From: Phycicoccus duodecadis
GTDB taxonomy: Bacteria; Actinomycetota; Actinomycetes; Actinomycetales; Dermatophilaceae
Direction of reading: 5' to 3'
Length of the DNA: 64,000 nucleotides
NCBI RefSeq assembly: GCF_002846495.1
Contig: NZ_PJNE01000001.1
Span: 3,038,001-3,102,000, forward strand
Positions 1 to 7,668 of this stretch are shown here, one piece after another. Each line of letters starts with the position of its first letter. Position 1 is the first letter of the stretch. A program made the position numbers and the translations under genes. Under the pieces are notes generated by a model. The model was not told the DNA's origin, made no database searches, and saw nothing but the letters and a program-made list of their open reading frames with translations.

Positions 1-349
1 GCGCCGCGTTCGACACCCGGACGTCGACGGTGTAGATGTGGTCAGGCTGCAGGTCGTACGAGCCGACGGGCGTGCCGCCGTCGAGGATGGTGAAGTCCGG
101 GTTCTGCCAGGTCACCGGCAGCCCGCGCGCCATCAGGTCCTGCTGCGAGTAGACGAGCGGGTCGGGCACCCGCATCGCGGGATCGTCGATGGGCACGCAC
201 CGGCTCGCAGCCGCCTTGTCCTGCCGGTCGGGAGGGTGCGGCCGCGGCCGGAACAGGGCCAGGAGCAGACGCAGCAGCTGGCGGAGCAGCCGGGCGAAGG
301 CACCGGGGATGGCGAGCAGCGCCCGCAGGAGGTCGGCGAGCGGTCGCAC
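1..349 (-). CDS. Hypothetical protein, N-terminal part (3' end outside window)
   Basis: Reading the minus strand from a GTG at 349 gives an open frame to the window edge. The first ~35 residues are a Leu/Arg-rich amphipathic stretch. Next comes a low-complexity Arg/Pro segment, then a well-behaved sequence (VPDPLVYSQQDLMARGLP, VTWQNPDFTILDGG, LQPDHIYTVDVRVSNAA) that looks like the start of an extracellular beta-sandwich (CARDB-like) domain. That domain guess is weak. It starts 2 nt after the stop of the small upstream gene on the same strand, so the two are probably translated together. The exact start is uncertain because no clear ribosome site is visible. Function unknown. Confidence 0.6.
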   Translation of the reverse strand, partial: MRPLADLLRALLAIPGAFARLLRQLLRLLLALFRPRPHPPDRQDKAAASRCVPIDDPAMRVPDPLVYSQQDLMARGLPVTWQNPDFTILDGGTPVGSYDLQPDHIYTVDVRVSNAA

Positions 350-351
350 GG

Positions 352-609
352 TCAACCGCCCGTCGTGAGGACGCGACGCCAGGCGAGCCCGGCACCGACG
401 GACGTCGCCAGGGCCGCCACACCGGCGACCAGGACGAGGGTGAGCTCGAGAGCCCCGCTCCCGCCGTCCGGCTCGGCGCCGGTGGCCCCCTCGAGCCACG
501 TCGGCTCGACCAGGAAGGCGATGGTGAGGGCCGCGAACGCCGCGGCGGCGATGGTGCGGAGGATCGCTCGGACGACCTGTGGGCGATGCGGCGCGGAGGT
601 GCTGGTCAT
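352..609 (-). CDS. Small two-helix membrane protein of unknown function
   Basis: 85 residues from an ATG at 609. There are two hydrophobic segments, about residues 14-35 (ILRTIAAAAFAALTIAFLV) and 55-78 (LELTLVLVAGVAALATSVGAGL), separated by a short Gly/Pro-rich acidic loop. The positive residues before helix 1 and after helix 2 suggest both ends are cytoplasmic. The stop lies 2 nt before the GTG of the next gene on the minus strand, so they likely form a two-gene unit. I do not recognise the family. A longer frame extending upstream of 609 is antisense to the neighbouring plus-strand gene and is not credible. Confidence 0.65.
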   Translation of the reverse strand: MTSTSAPHRPQVVRAILRTIAAAAFAALTIAFLVEPTWLEGATGAEPDGGSGALELTLVLVAGVAALATSVGAGLAWRRVLTTGG

Positions 610-822
610 GACCTCTCCCTGGGTGCGGGTCGGCTCGCTGCTGTCGAGCATTGTCCGCTCGTCGCCGCGGCCTGTCGACCCCGAATCTTCTGCGCCCGGG
701 CAGAGTCCGGGCCGGATGGGACCCGGGTATCCCCGTGCTGGCGCTGAGGTGCGCGCCGGCCCGGCTCCGTAGCGTCGCCGGAAGGCGGGAGAGCCCCGCC
801 GGCACGACCCGAGGGAGGCGCC

Positions 823-1518
823 ATGTCCGCCGCCACCATCCGCCACGTCGGCCCGGCTCTCTGCCTGGCCGCCTTCCCGCTGCTCCTGCTCACGGCCGAG
901 GCTCTCGCGCCGTGGCACGGTGCCGCCGACTCGGAGGCCCAGACCCTGGCCCGCGCGGCCTCCCAGGCGGGCGCCACGAACCTGGCCGACCTGCTGTCCT
1001 TCCTCGGGATCCTGCTCGCGGTGCCGGGTTTCCTGGTCGTGATGCGGCTGACCCGGGGGCGTGCCCCCGCGGCGTCCCTCGCCGGGGGTGCGCTCGCGAT
1101 TGCGGGGTACGTCGCCGGGATGCTCCAGGTCGTCTCCGACCAGTACGACGTCCTCCTGTCGCCGCTCGCAGGGTCCTCGAGCGTCTCGGACGCGTTGACC
1201 TCGTCGCGGGCGTGGGCGCTGCCGATCGTCCTCGTCGTCTTCCTCGCCGGGATGCTGCTCGGCCCGGTGGTCCTGGGGGTCGCGCTGTGGCGCAGCCACG
1301 CCGCGCCCGCGTGGACGGGCCCGGCGCTGGCCGCCTCCTCCGTCGCCGGCCTGCTCTCGCACGTCGTCGACCTCAAGGCGGTCGACCTCGCGGGGCTCGC
1401 CCTGCTCGCGCTCGCAGCCCTCGCCGTCGCCGGGCGAGCGCTCCGGGCGGGCGACGACAGCGGTGACCACGCCTCGGCGGCCACCACCCGGGATGCCAGC
1501 CCGCTCCCGGCGGCATGA
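823..1518 (+). CDS. Multi-pass membrane protein, unknown function (DUF4386-like)
   Basis: 231 residues, starting at an ATG preceded by GGGAGG. There are about six hydrophobic helices: residues 8-25, 55-75 (DLLSFLGILLAVPGFLVVM), 84-105, 128-160 (two), 168-183 and 190-208. The tail is hydrophilic. The pattern resembles small actinobacterial integral membrane proteins of the DUF4386 type, but I see no catalytic or transport motif. A TAGCGT hexamer at 770-775 is a plausible -10 element. It lies upstream of the histidine kinase gene on the same strand, 64 nt away; the kinase appears to have its own promoter. Confidence 0.75.
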   Translation: MSAATIRHVGPALCLAAFPLLLLTAEALAPWHGAADSEAQTLARAASQAGATNLADLLSFLGILLAVPGFLVVMRLTRGRAPAASLAGGALAIAGYVAGMLQVVSDQYDVLLSPLAGSSSVSDALTSSRAWALPIVLVVFLAGMLLGPVVLGVALWRSHAAPAWTGPALAASSVAGLLSHVVDLKAVDLAGLALLALAALAVAGRALRAGDDSGDHASAATTRDASPLPAA

Positions 1519-1547
1519 GCCGGCGCGGCAGTCGCCGCAGCGGACCC

Positions 1548-1576
1548 GTGACGCGGCTTCCCGCCGGCGCTACCGT
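1548..1576 (+). promoter_or_regulatory. Predicted leaderless promoter of the histidine kinase gene
   Basis: GTGACG at 1548-1553 resembles a -35 box (TTGACA). A 17-nt spacer leads to TACCGT at 1571-1576, a TANNNT -10 box. Six bases then precede the ATG at 1583, so transcription should begin at or next to the start codon and no Shine-Dalgarno sequence is needed. Inferred from spacing only. Confidence 0.5.
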
Positions 1577-1582
1577 TCCCTC

Positions 1583-3559
1583 ATGACGCGGCCCCTGGTG
1601 GTCGGCGCCGCTTCCACACTCGTGGCGGGTGCGTTGGCTGCGGCGACGCTCACCGCGGCCGGGGAGGGTATGGGTCCCTCGATGACGGCGTACGTGCTGG
1701 TCATCGTCGCCTTGGCCCTCGTCCCCCTCGCGGCGGGATGGTTCCTGCTCCGGCACGACCCGCACCACCTCGTCGGCGGCCTGCTGTGCTTCCTCGCCGT
1801 CTCGCCGCTCGTCGTCGCGGCTGGCGACGGCTGGGCGGCCGCCGTGGCCAGGCACCGCGAGGTGCCGGTGAACGACCTGCTCGTCGCGCTGTCCCAGGGT
1901 TCGTGGATGCTGCTCTACGTACCGGCGGCGCTGCTGGTGCTCCTCTTCCCCGACGGGCGGCTCGTCGGCCCCCGGTGGCGCTGCGTCCTCTACGGCCTCC
2001 TCGCCGTGCCCGTTGCGTGGATCCTCCTGCTCGCGGTGCAGCCCGAGCGCTTTCCCCCGCCCTACACCTCGAGCCGTCACGTCCTCGGCGCGCTGCCGGC
2101 TTCGTGGGCGGCCGTCGCGGAGCCATTGGCCGTGGGCCTCCCCCTGGCTCTGCTCGTGCTGCTCATGGGTGCCGTCGCCGCCCCCGTCGTGCGCCACCGC
2201 CACGGTGACGAGCGCGTGCGGCGGCAGGTGCGGGCCTTCACCCTCGGCGCTGCGGGGCTGCCCGTGTCCCTGCTGCTGTGCTGGTTCAGCTACCTCGTCC
2301 TCGGCGTGCCCGACCTCGTCCTCGTCGGGCTGGTCATCACCTGGCTGGCCATCCCGGGGGCGACGGTGACCGCCGTCGTGCGGCACGATCTCTACGGGGT
2401 GGACCGCGCCCTCAGCGCCACCGCGACCTACGCGGTCCTGAGCGCGCTGGCCCTGGCGTGCGCCACGGCGGTGGGAGTCGCGCTCGGCGCCCTCCTCGGC
2501 CAGGGCCACCCGGTCGTCTCCGCCGCGGTGGCCGCCCTGAGCCTGCTCGCGGTGCTCCCTCTCCGCCGCCCGGTCACGGCCGTCATCGACCGGGTCGCCT
2601 ACCCGCGGCGCCACCGCCTGCGCCAGGCCGTCGACGACCTCGCCCGGCGCGTGCACCAGGAGGGGGCCGACCCGACCGGGCTCGAGAGCGTGCTGCGCGA
2701 GGCGCTCGACGACCCGTCGCTGCGGGTGTTCTACTCGCTGACGTCGGACGGGTCGGTGGTCGACCGGGACGGTGTGGTGGCTCCCCTGCCCCAGGACGCC
2801 GTGCCCCTGTTCACCAGCGGCCACACGGTCGCGGCGTACGTGACGTCCACCGTGGTCGAGCCGGCGCTGCTGCACGAGGCCACGCGCACGGCGTCGCCGC
2901 TCGCCGAGCTTGCGCGAGCCCGGCTGCTCGCCGACCTCGCCCGGCGTGACGCCGAGGCGAGCCGGGCGCGACTCCAGCGTGCGGGCTACGAGGAGCGTCG
3001 ACGCCTCGAGCGCGACCTGCACGACGGCGCCCAGCAACGTCTGGTGTCGCTGGGGATGTCGCTCCGCGTGGCCCAACGCCACCTGGGGCGGGACTCCGGC
3101 GGCGTCGACGCCGTCCTCGACCGGGCGGTCGCCGAGCTCGGGACGGCGGTCGCCGAGCTGCGCCAGCTGGCCCACGGCATCCGCCCGTCGTGCCTCGACG
3201 ACGGGTTGGCGCCGGCCCTGGCCGGCCTGACCGCGACCGCCCCACTCCCCATCCTGCTGGACGTCGACGACATCCCCCTGCCCGACGACATCGTCGCGAC
3301 CGCGTACTTCGTGGTGGTCGAAGCGGTGACCAACGCCGTCAAGCACTCCGCCGCCGGGCGCGTCGTCGTGCGGGTGCGCCGGCAGCACGAGGTGCTCGAG
3401 GTCGAGGTCACCGACGACGGGGTGGGCGGGGCCGACCCGGGCGGCTCCGGCCTGGCGGGGATGGCCGACCGGGTCGCCGCCGCTGCGGGGGCGGTCACGG
3501 TGGTCAGCCCGAGGGGCCAGGGGACCTCGGTGCGCGCGGTGCTGCCGTGCGCGTCGTGA
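1583..3559 (+). CDS. Sensor histidine kinase, NarL/DegS type (HisKA_3)
   Basis: 658 residues. The N-terminal ~290 residues hold about eight to ten membrane helices, giving an MASE-like sensory region. A linker follows, then the dimerisation/phospho-acceptor helix with ERRRLERDLHDGAQQRL, in which His480 is the expected phosphorylated residue. At the end is a HATPase_c domain with an N-box-like EAVTNAVKHS and the G-box DDGVGGADPGGSGLAGM. The gene overlaps the downstream response regulator by 13 nt, so the pair forms one two-component system. I chose ATG 1583 over an upstream in-frame start at 1463, because that 40-residue extension is Arg/Pro-rich shadow sequence inside the previous gene and a good promoter sits 6 nt before 1583. 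The signal sensed is unknown. Confidence 0.9.
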   Translation: MTRPLVVGAASTLVAGALAAATLTAAGEGMGPSMTAYVLVIVALALVPLAAGWFLLRHDPHHLVGGLLCFLAVSPLVVAAGDGWAAAVARHREVPVNDLLVALSQGSWMLLYVPAALLVLLFPDGRLVGPRWRCVLYGLLAVPVAWILLLAVQPERFPPPYTSSRHVLGALPASWAAVAEPLAVGLPLALLVLLMGAVAAPVVRHRHGDERVRRQVRAFTLGAAGLPVSLLLCWFSYLVLGVPDLVLVGLVITWLAIPGATVTAVVRHDLYGVDRALSATATYAVLSALALACATAVGVALGALLGQGHPVVSAAVAALSLLAVLPLRRPVTAVIDRVAYPRRHRLRQAVDDLARRVHQEGADPTGLESVLREALDDPSLRVFYSLTSDGSVVDRDGVVAPLPQDAVPLFTSGHTVAAYVTSTVVEPALLHEATRTASPLAELARARLLADLARRDAEASRARLQRAGYEERRRLERDLHDGAQQRLVSLGMSLRVAQRHLGRDSGGVDAVLDRAVAELGTAVAELRQLAHGIRPSCLDDGLAPALAGLTATAPLPILLDVDDIPLPDDIVATAYFVVVEAVTNAVKHSAAGRVVVRVRRQHEVLEVEVTDDGVGGADPGGSGLAGMADRVAAAAGAVTVVSPRGQGTSVRAVLPCAS

Positions 3560-4185
3560 TCGGGGAGGACACGGCCCTCTTCCGGGAGGGCCTCGCCAGC
3601 CTGCTCACCGACGTCGGCCACGAGGTGGTCGGCCGGGCGAGCGATGCGGACGAGCTCGAGGCGGTCGTCGCGTCGACCCCCTGCGACGTAGTGGTGGTCG
3701 ACGTGCGGATGCCGCCGGACCACACCGACGACGGCGCGCGTGCGGCCCGCAGGATCCGGATGCGGCGCCCGGACATCGGCATCCTCATGCTCTCGCAGCA
3801 CGTGGAGGTGCGGCACGCCCGCGATCTGGTCGCCCTCGGGGCCTTCGGGTACCTGCTGAAGGACCGGGTGCTCGACGTCGAGGACTTCCTCGGTGCGCTC
3901 GAGCGGGTCGCTGCCGGCGGGAGTGCGCTCGACCCGATGGTCGTCGAGCGACTGATGGGGCAGCGCTCCGGTGCCGAAGGGCTGCAACGCATCACCCCTC
4001 GAGAGCGCGAGGTGCTCGGTCTCATGGCGGAGGGGCGGAGCAACACCGCCATCGCGGGCCGCCTCTGGCTGACCGAGCGCACCGTGGAGACGCACGTGCG
4101 GAGCATCCTCACCAAGCTCGACCTCGCCGACAACGACGACGACAACCGTCGTGTCCTCGCGGTGCTGCGCTATCTCGGCGGCTGA
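3547..4185 (+). CDS. Two-component response regulator, NarL/LuxR family
   Basis: 212 residues from GTG 3547, overlapping the kinase stop by 13 nt, which implies translational coupling. The receiver domain (1-120) has the acidic pocket IGED, phospho-acceptor Asp52 in VVVVDVRMPPD and Lys105 in GYLLKD. A LuxR-type helix-turn-helix fills the C terminus (ITPREREVLGLMAEG, LTERTVETHVRSILTKL). The last residues contain an acidic DNDDDNRR stretch before a short helix. It should be phosphorylated by the adjacent kinase and bind DNA as a dimer; target genes cannot be read from this window. Confidence 0.93.
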   Translation: MRVVIGEDTALFREGLASLLTDVGHEVVGRASDADELEAVVASTPCDVVVVDVRMPPDHTDDGARAARRIRMRRPDIGILMLSQHVEVRHARDLVALGAFGYLLKDRVLDVEDFLGALERVAAGGSALDPMVVERLMGQRSGAEGLQRITPREREVLGLMAEGRSNTAIAGRLWLTERTVETHVRSILTKLDLADNDDDNRRVLAVLRYLGG

Positions 4186-4208
4186 CCCCGGGCACCCCGC
4201 CCCGGACG

Positions 4209-4237
4209 GGGCCGGGACCGCCCCGCGGCCCCGGCCC
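4209..4237. terminator. Hairpin between convergent genes
   Basis: GGGCCGGG (4209-4216) can pair with CCCGGCCC (4230-4237) around a 13-nt loop, in the 61-bp gap between the stop of the response regulator (+) and the stop of the secreted protein gene (-). There is no T-run, as is usual in high-GC actinobacteria. Probably a bidirectional terminator. Confidence 0.4.
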
Positions 4238-4246
4238 TGACGATGG

Positions 4247-4732
4247 TCACGCGCCCGCGTCGACCGGCTGCTCGCACTGACCCTTGTCGAGGGCGAACGC
4301 GGACCCGGGCGAGACGTGGGTGACCGCCGACACCTTGGCGTACACCCCTCCTGAGGCGTGGTGCACGACGAAGTGGTCGGTCTCGGTCGACACGACCGGC
4401 TCGGCGTCCGGCGAGGTCGCCTTGCCCCCGAACCACTGGGCGCCGCTGAGCCAGAACGAGGTACCGGCCGCGTCGGCGAGAACGACGTCGTGGGGGACGA
4501 TCGTGCCCGTGATGTGGAAGACGCCACGTCCGTCGACCGTGGTCGAGATCGTGATGTCGATCGTTCCGCTGGTGACGACGAGGTCGCCCCCCTGGCAGGC
4601 GAACGTGCTCCCGGCCGCGGGGAGGGTGACGTGGCTCGTCTCGGAGGTGGCGGACGCGAGGGACGGTGCCGCGGTGGCGACCGTCGCCAGCGCGGTGACG
4701 GCGGTGACGGCGATGGCGGTGCGAACGGACAT
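4247..4732 (-). CDS. Secreted protein of unknown function
   Basis: 161 residues from ATG 4732, with AGGAG 7 nt upstream. Residues 1-29 form a signal peptide (RTAIAVTAVTALATVATAAP, then SLASA as the likely cleavage region). The mature part is beta-rich, with many Thr/Val residues and two cysteines (TFACQGGD and KGQCEQP) that could form one disulfide. Motifs such as GTIDITISTTVDGRGVFHITG look like an all-beta exported domain, but I cannot assign a family. A 33-residue upstream extension in frame has no signal peptide logic and was dropped. Confidence 0.75.
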   Translation of the reverse strand: MSVRTAIAVTAVTALATVATAAPSLASATSETSHVTLPAAGSTFACQGGDLVVTSGTIDITISTTVDGRGVFHITGTIVPHDVVLADAAGTSFWLSGAQWFGGKATSPDAEPVVSTETDHFVVHHASGGVYAKVSAVTHVSPGSAFALDKGQCEQPVDAGA

Positions 4733-4842
4733 GCGATCAACTCCTGTTCGATGAGCGGCCCGCATCCAGCGCGGGTCAGGGACCGAACCATCACGCCATG
4801 GCGGCCCTGCCCCCGACATCGGTGCTGACACTGGCTTGTCGG

Positions 4843-6030
4843 TCAGGCGAGGGCTTCGGTGAGGAGGGCGCCCATCGCCCGCACCCCGGCGACCATCCGC
4901 TCGTCCGGCACGCCCGAGTAGCTCATCCGCGCGTGGTGCGCCTCAGGGGCCTCCGAGAAGAACGGCGCCCCGGGCACCACGATGACCCCGGCCCGCGGGA
5001 TCAGCACGTCGCGCTGGAACGCGGCCAGGTCCAACCCTTCCGGGAACGTCACCCACGTGAACAGCCCGCCCTCGGCGCGCGTCCACGTGATCCCGGCCGG
5101 GAAGTGCTGGGCCATCGTCTCGAGCATCAGGTCGCGCTGGTGCCGGTACGTGGGCAGCATCCCGGCGATGTGCGCCTCGACGTCGAACTGCGCCAGGTAC
5201 GCCGCCGCCGCGCGCATGTTGAGGGTGCCGTTCTGGGTGTCGGCGGCCAGCTTGAGCAGCGCCAGCTTCTCGCGCACCTCGGGCTCGGCCAGCGCCCAGC
5301 CGAGCCGCAGCCCCGGCGCCAGGATCTTCGAGAACGACCCCAGGTGGATGACGCGCCCCGTGGTGTCGAGGCTCTTGATCGTCGGCAGCCGCTCACCCTC
5401 GTAGCGCAGCTCGCGGTAGGGCGAGTCCTCGAGCACGACCACGTCGTACTCCTCGGCGAGCTCGACCAGCCGCCGGCGCCGTGCCAGGCTCATCGTCCGC
5501 CCCGTCGGGTTCTGGAAGTCGGGCACGGTGTAGACGATCTTGACCCGCTCGGTCGTGCGCAGCACCTCCTCGAGCGCGTCGACGTCCATCCCCCCGTCGT
5601 CCATCGGCACCGACCGGTACTGCGGCTCACAGGGGTTGAACGCGATGAGGGCCCCGAGGAACGTCGGCCGCTCGGTGACGATGACGTCGCCGGCGTCGAC
5701 GAACAGCTTCGCCACCAGGTCGAGCCCCTGCTGGCCGCCCTGGGTGATGAGCACGTCGTCGGCGGTGCACGGCATCCCGTCGGCGGTCAGCCGCTCGGCG
5801 ACCAGCGCGCGCAGCGCCGGCAGCCCCTCGGACGCGGTGTACTGCAGCGCCGACCCGTCGCCGGCCGTCAGCAGCGCGTCGTAGATGCCGCGCAGCTCGT
5901 CCATCGGGAAGAGCGACGCGTCGGGGTAGCCGCCCGCGAACGAGGTGATGCCCGGGGTCCCGGCCAGCGCCAGGAACTCCCGGATGGCCGACGGCTGCAC
6001 GCGCTCGGCGCGGCGGGCGAACGAGGTCAT
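4843..6030 (-). CDS. PLP-dependent aminotransferase, class I/II (LysN/2-aminoadipate type)
   Basis: 395 residues. Fold type I aminotransferase without an attached DNA-binding domain. Visible landmarks are the N-terminal PSAIREFLALAGTPGITSFAGG, the nucleotide-loop motif ITQGGQQGLDLVAKLF, the substrate-pocket VPDFQNPTGRTMS, and the PLP-lysine region LGSFSKILAPGLRLGW, where the Lys forms the internal aldimine. Close relatives transfer amino groups between 2-aminoadipate or aromatic/branched amino acids and 2-oxoglutarate; the specificity here is open. ATG 6030 follows a GAGGAT hexamer with 7 nt between, matching the leaderless pattern seen elsewhere in the window. Two slightly longer starts (6039, 6060) exist. 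Confidence 0.88.
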   Translation of the reverse strand: MTSFARRAERVQPSAIREFLALAGTPGITSFAGGYPDASLFPMDELRGIYDALLTAGDGSALQYTASEGLPALRALVAERLTADGMPCTADDVLITQGGQQGLDLVAKLFVDAGDVIVTERPTFLGALIAFNPCEPQYRSVPMDDGGMDVDALEEVLRTTERVKIVYTVPDFQNPTGRTMSLARRRRLVELAEEYDVVVLEDSPYRELRYEGERLPTIKSLDTTGRVIHLGSFSKILAPGLRLGWALAEPEVREKLALLKLAADTQNGTLNMRAAAAYLAQFDVEAHIAGMLPTYRHQRDLMLETMAQHFPAGITWTRAEGGLFTWVTFPEGLDLAAFQRDVLIPRAGVIVVPGAPFFSEAPEAHHARMSYSGVPDERMVAGVRAMGALLTEALA

Positions 6031-6119
6031 GCCGCCCATCCTCCACCCGTCGCAGGCCACGGCGTGGTCTCGTCCGCGGCCCGTCGGCAGCGGACGGCAG
6101 GCTCCCGGGACACGCGAGC

Positions 6120-6149
6120 GGCGCCCGCCCCCGAGGGGGTGCGGGCGCC
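6120..6149 (-). terminator. Terminator of the channel-protein gene
   Basis: GGCGCCCGC at 6120-6128 pairs perfectly with GCGGGCGCC at 6141-6149. The loop itself contains CCCCGAGGGG, which extends the helix. It lies 28 nt past the stop of the minus-strand gene at 6178. Confidence 0.6.
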
Positions 6150-6177
6150 GCGGCGTCGAGCGGGATCGGGCCTGGGG

Positions 6178-6978
6178 TCAGACCGTGGGGCCGCCGGTGA
6201 ACGGGCGGGTGTCGCCGGTCTGGTCGTAGACCGGGCTGTCGACCTGGGCCGCCGGCTGGTGCATCCGGTCCTGGGCCGCACGGGCCTGGTCGGCGACGCT
6301 GGGCGCGGCGTCGACCTGGGCCTTGACCTTGGGGGCCTCGGCCTCGGCGGTGCTGAGGTAGCCCTCCCAGCGGTGCTGCATGGGCTTGATGAGGCCACCG
6401 CCGACACCGACGACGAGGATGCCGCCGATGGTGGCGAGCACGGCGATGAGGACCGGGGTCGTGACGGAGGTGGCGATGCCGACCTGGTTCAGCGCGGCGA
6501 TGACGCCGAGACCGAGGATGAAGACGCCGGCGATGTTGGCCAGCGCCTTGCCGTACGACAGGCCGCCGAGGGTGCCCTGGATGAGGGTCTTGACGGCGGC
6601 GGCGATGGCCGCAGCGACGACGATGATGACGATCGCGACGAACACCCGCGGCAGGAACGCGATGATCGCGGTCAGCAGCTGGCTGATGGGGTTCGGGCCG
6701 AAGACGCTGAAGGCCAGCTGGAGGGTGAACAGCAGCACGGCGTAGTAGACGATCTTGGCCAGCACGTCGGAGGCGTCGAAGGACGACGACTCGAGCATCC
6801 GGCCGATGCCGCCGCGCTCGATGGCGCGGTCGAAGCCGACCCGCTCGAGCAGCGCGTTCACGGCCTTGGCGAGGACCTTGGCCACGATGATGCCGATGAC
6901 GAGGATCACGAGGAAGAGCACGAGCTTCGGGATGAACGTCGCGATGTCGGCGAGCGCTCGGGTGAGGGCGTTGTCCAT
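6178..6978 (-). CDS. Small-conductance mechanosensitive-type channel protein (TM-helix repeats)
   Basis: 266 residues from ATG 6978 with AGGAAG upstream. Hydrophobic helices lie at about 15-38, 82-108, 114-134 and 146-170, with a further one near 175-200. They carry the Gly/Ala-rich pattern of the conserved TM-helix repeat (PF05552-like), as in VLVIGIIVAKVLAKAVNALLERVG and a second related copy LPRVFVAIVIIVVAAAIAAAV. No MscS beta-domain follows; the C-terminal ~60 residues are hydrophilic and probably disordered. Proteins of this type are annotated as small-conductance mechanosensitive channels or CmpX-like; activity has rarely been shown. It has its own terminator. Confidence 0.78.
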   Translation of the reverse strand: MDNALTRALADIATFIPKLVLFLVILVIGIIVAKVLAKAVNALLERVGFDRAIERGGIGRMLESSSFDASDVLAKIVYYAVLLFTLQLAFSVFGPNPISQLLTAIIAFLPRVFVAIVIIVVAAAIAAAVKTLIQGTLGGLSYGKALANIAGVFILGLGVIAALNQVGIATSVTTPVLIAVLATIGGILVVGVGGGLIKPMQHRWEGYLSTAEAEAPKVKAQVDAAPSVADQARAAQDRMHQPAAQVDSPVYDQTGDTRPFTGGPTV

Positions 6979-7301
6979 GAGGGGACTTCCTGTTGGGGGG
7001 ACCCCGTCGGCGACACCGGCGGGGCGGCCCGGCAGTGGTGCCCGGGCGACGTGCGGCGCCCCGAGGGGCGCACGGCCGCGGTTTGACCGAAGGTGACGGA
7101 GGGCGGTGCCCGGGAGGCCGCGCGATGGGTCCGCGGCCCCGCTGGCGGGACGACTCCTCGTCGGAAGGCTTGATGCCCGCTGGCAAGGGTGCCCACGCAG
7201 GATCTGGTGTGACCTGCGTCACCAGCGGGGCGGTGCGCGCGGGGGGTCCACGGCGCCGACCCTCCGACGCGATGGCGCGCCCATGGCCCGGTCGAGCCAT
7301 G

Positions 7302-7329
7302 TTGCTCGCGGCCGATCAGTCCTACGCTC
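7302..7329 (+). promoter_or_regulatory. Predicted promoter of an orphan RNA
   Basis: TTGCTC (7302-7307) and TACGCT (7324-7329) are separated by 16 nt, a fair match to vegetative -35/-10 boxes. It points into a region without a credible plus-strand gene. Confidence 0.35.
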
Positions 7330-7335
7330 GCCCCA

Positions 7336-7555
7336 TCCGCCGGGGTTTCGCTCCGGAAAGCCGGCGGGCCCGCCGTTCCCGGCCCGTGGCGCAACTGCCG
7401 TCGCTCCACATCTCTTCGGAGGTCCGGTCACGACGGAGACCTCCGCGGGCGCCCCGATCCGCGGACGGTCCGGACGCTCGGCTCTGCAGGGGAGTCGGAG
7501 CATCCGTGGTGGTCGGGGCCGGCCGCTCCTCAGCCAGCGAGCGGCCGGCCCCGAC
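7336..7555 (+). ncRNA. Candidate structured non-coding RNA or orphan 5' leader
   Basis: The 690 bp between 6979 and 7668 contain no convincing coding frame. The part from 7336 has a promoter-like element just upstream and can fold into a chain of helices. CCGCCGG/CCGGCGG pair at 7338-7344 and 7362-7368. GGAGGTC/GACCTCC form a 7-bp helix near 7429-7455. An imperfect long helix GGACGCTCGGCTC/GAGTCGGAGCATCC spans about 7467-7503. A perfect 17-bp stem lies at 7512-7555. A GGAGG that looks like a ribosome site is followed by GTC ACG ACG, not by a start codon. The stretch 6979-7300 shows nothing I can name. Whether this is a small RNA, a riboswitch relic or chance structure is undecided. Confidence 0.3.
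7512..7555 (+). terminator. Strong 17-bp hairpin
   Basis: GTCGGGGCCGGCCGCTC (7512-7528) is the exact reverse complement of 7539-7555, with a 10-nt loop. No T-run follows. It would end a plus-strand transcript starting near 7336, or act as a second terminator for the minus-strand gene at 7669. Confidence 0.6.
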
Positions 7556-7610
7556 GAACGGGGCGACGCCGCCGGATGCGGGGGCGCCGATCCGTCGATC
7601 AGAGGCGACG

Positions 7611-7655
7611 CGACGACGCCGGCCGCCCCCCGTACGGGAGCGGCCGGCGTCGTCG
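7611..7655 (-). terminator. Terminator of the helical-protein gene
   Basis: CGACGACGCCGGCCGC (7611-7626) pairs perfectly with 7640-7655. The 13-nt loop contains CCCGTACGGG, itself a palindrome. It sits 14 nt beyond the stop of the minus-strand gene. Confidence 0.65.
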
Positions 7656-7668
7656 TGCGCGGGGAGGG

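Noticed and set aside
4358..4828. Plus-strand frames opposite the secreted protein
   Set aside because: Asp/Arg/Gly-rich shadow of a minus-strand gene that has both a signal peptide and a ribosome site.
7428..7460. GGAGG followed by a TTETSAGAP-like reading as a gene start
   Set aside because: There is no ATG, GTG, TTG or CTG at a usable distance (GTC ACG instead), and the downstream peptide is low-complexity.
7336..7505. Cobalamin riboswitch
   Set aside because: Only scattered words resemble the core; the spacing between the presumed B12 box and the 3' strand is about 100 nt, and no cobalamin gene follows.
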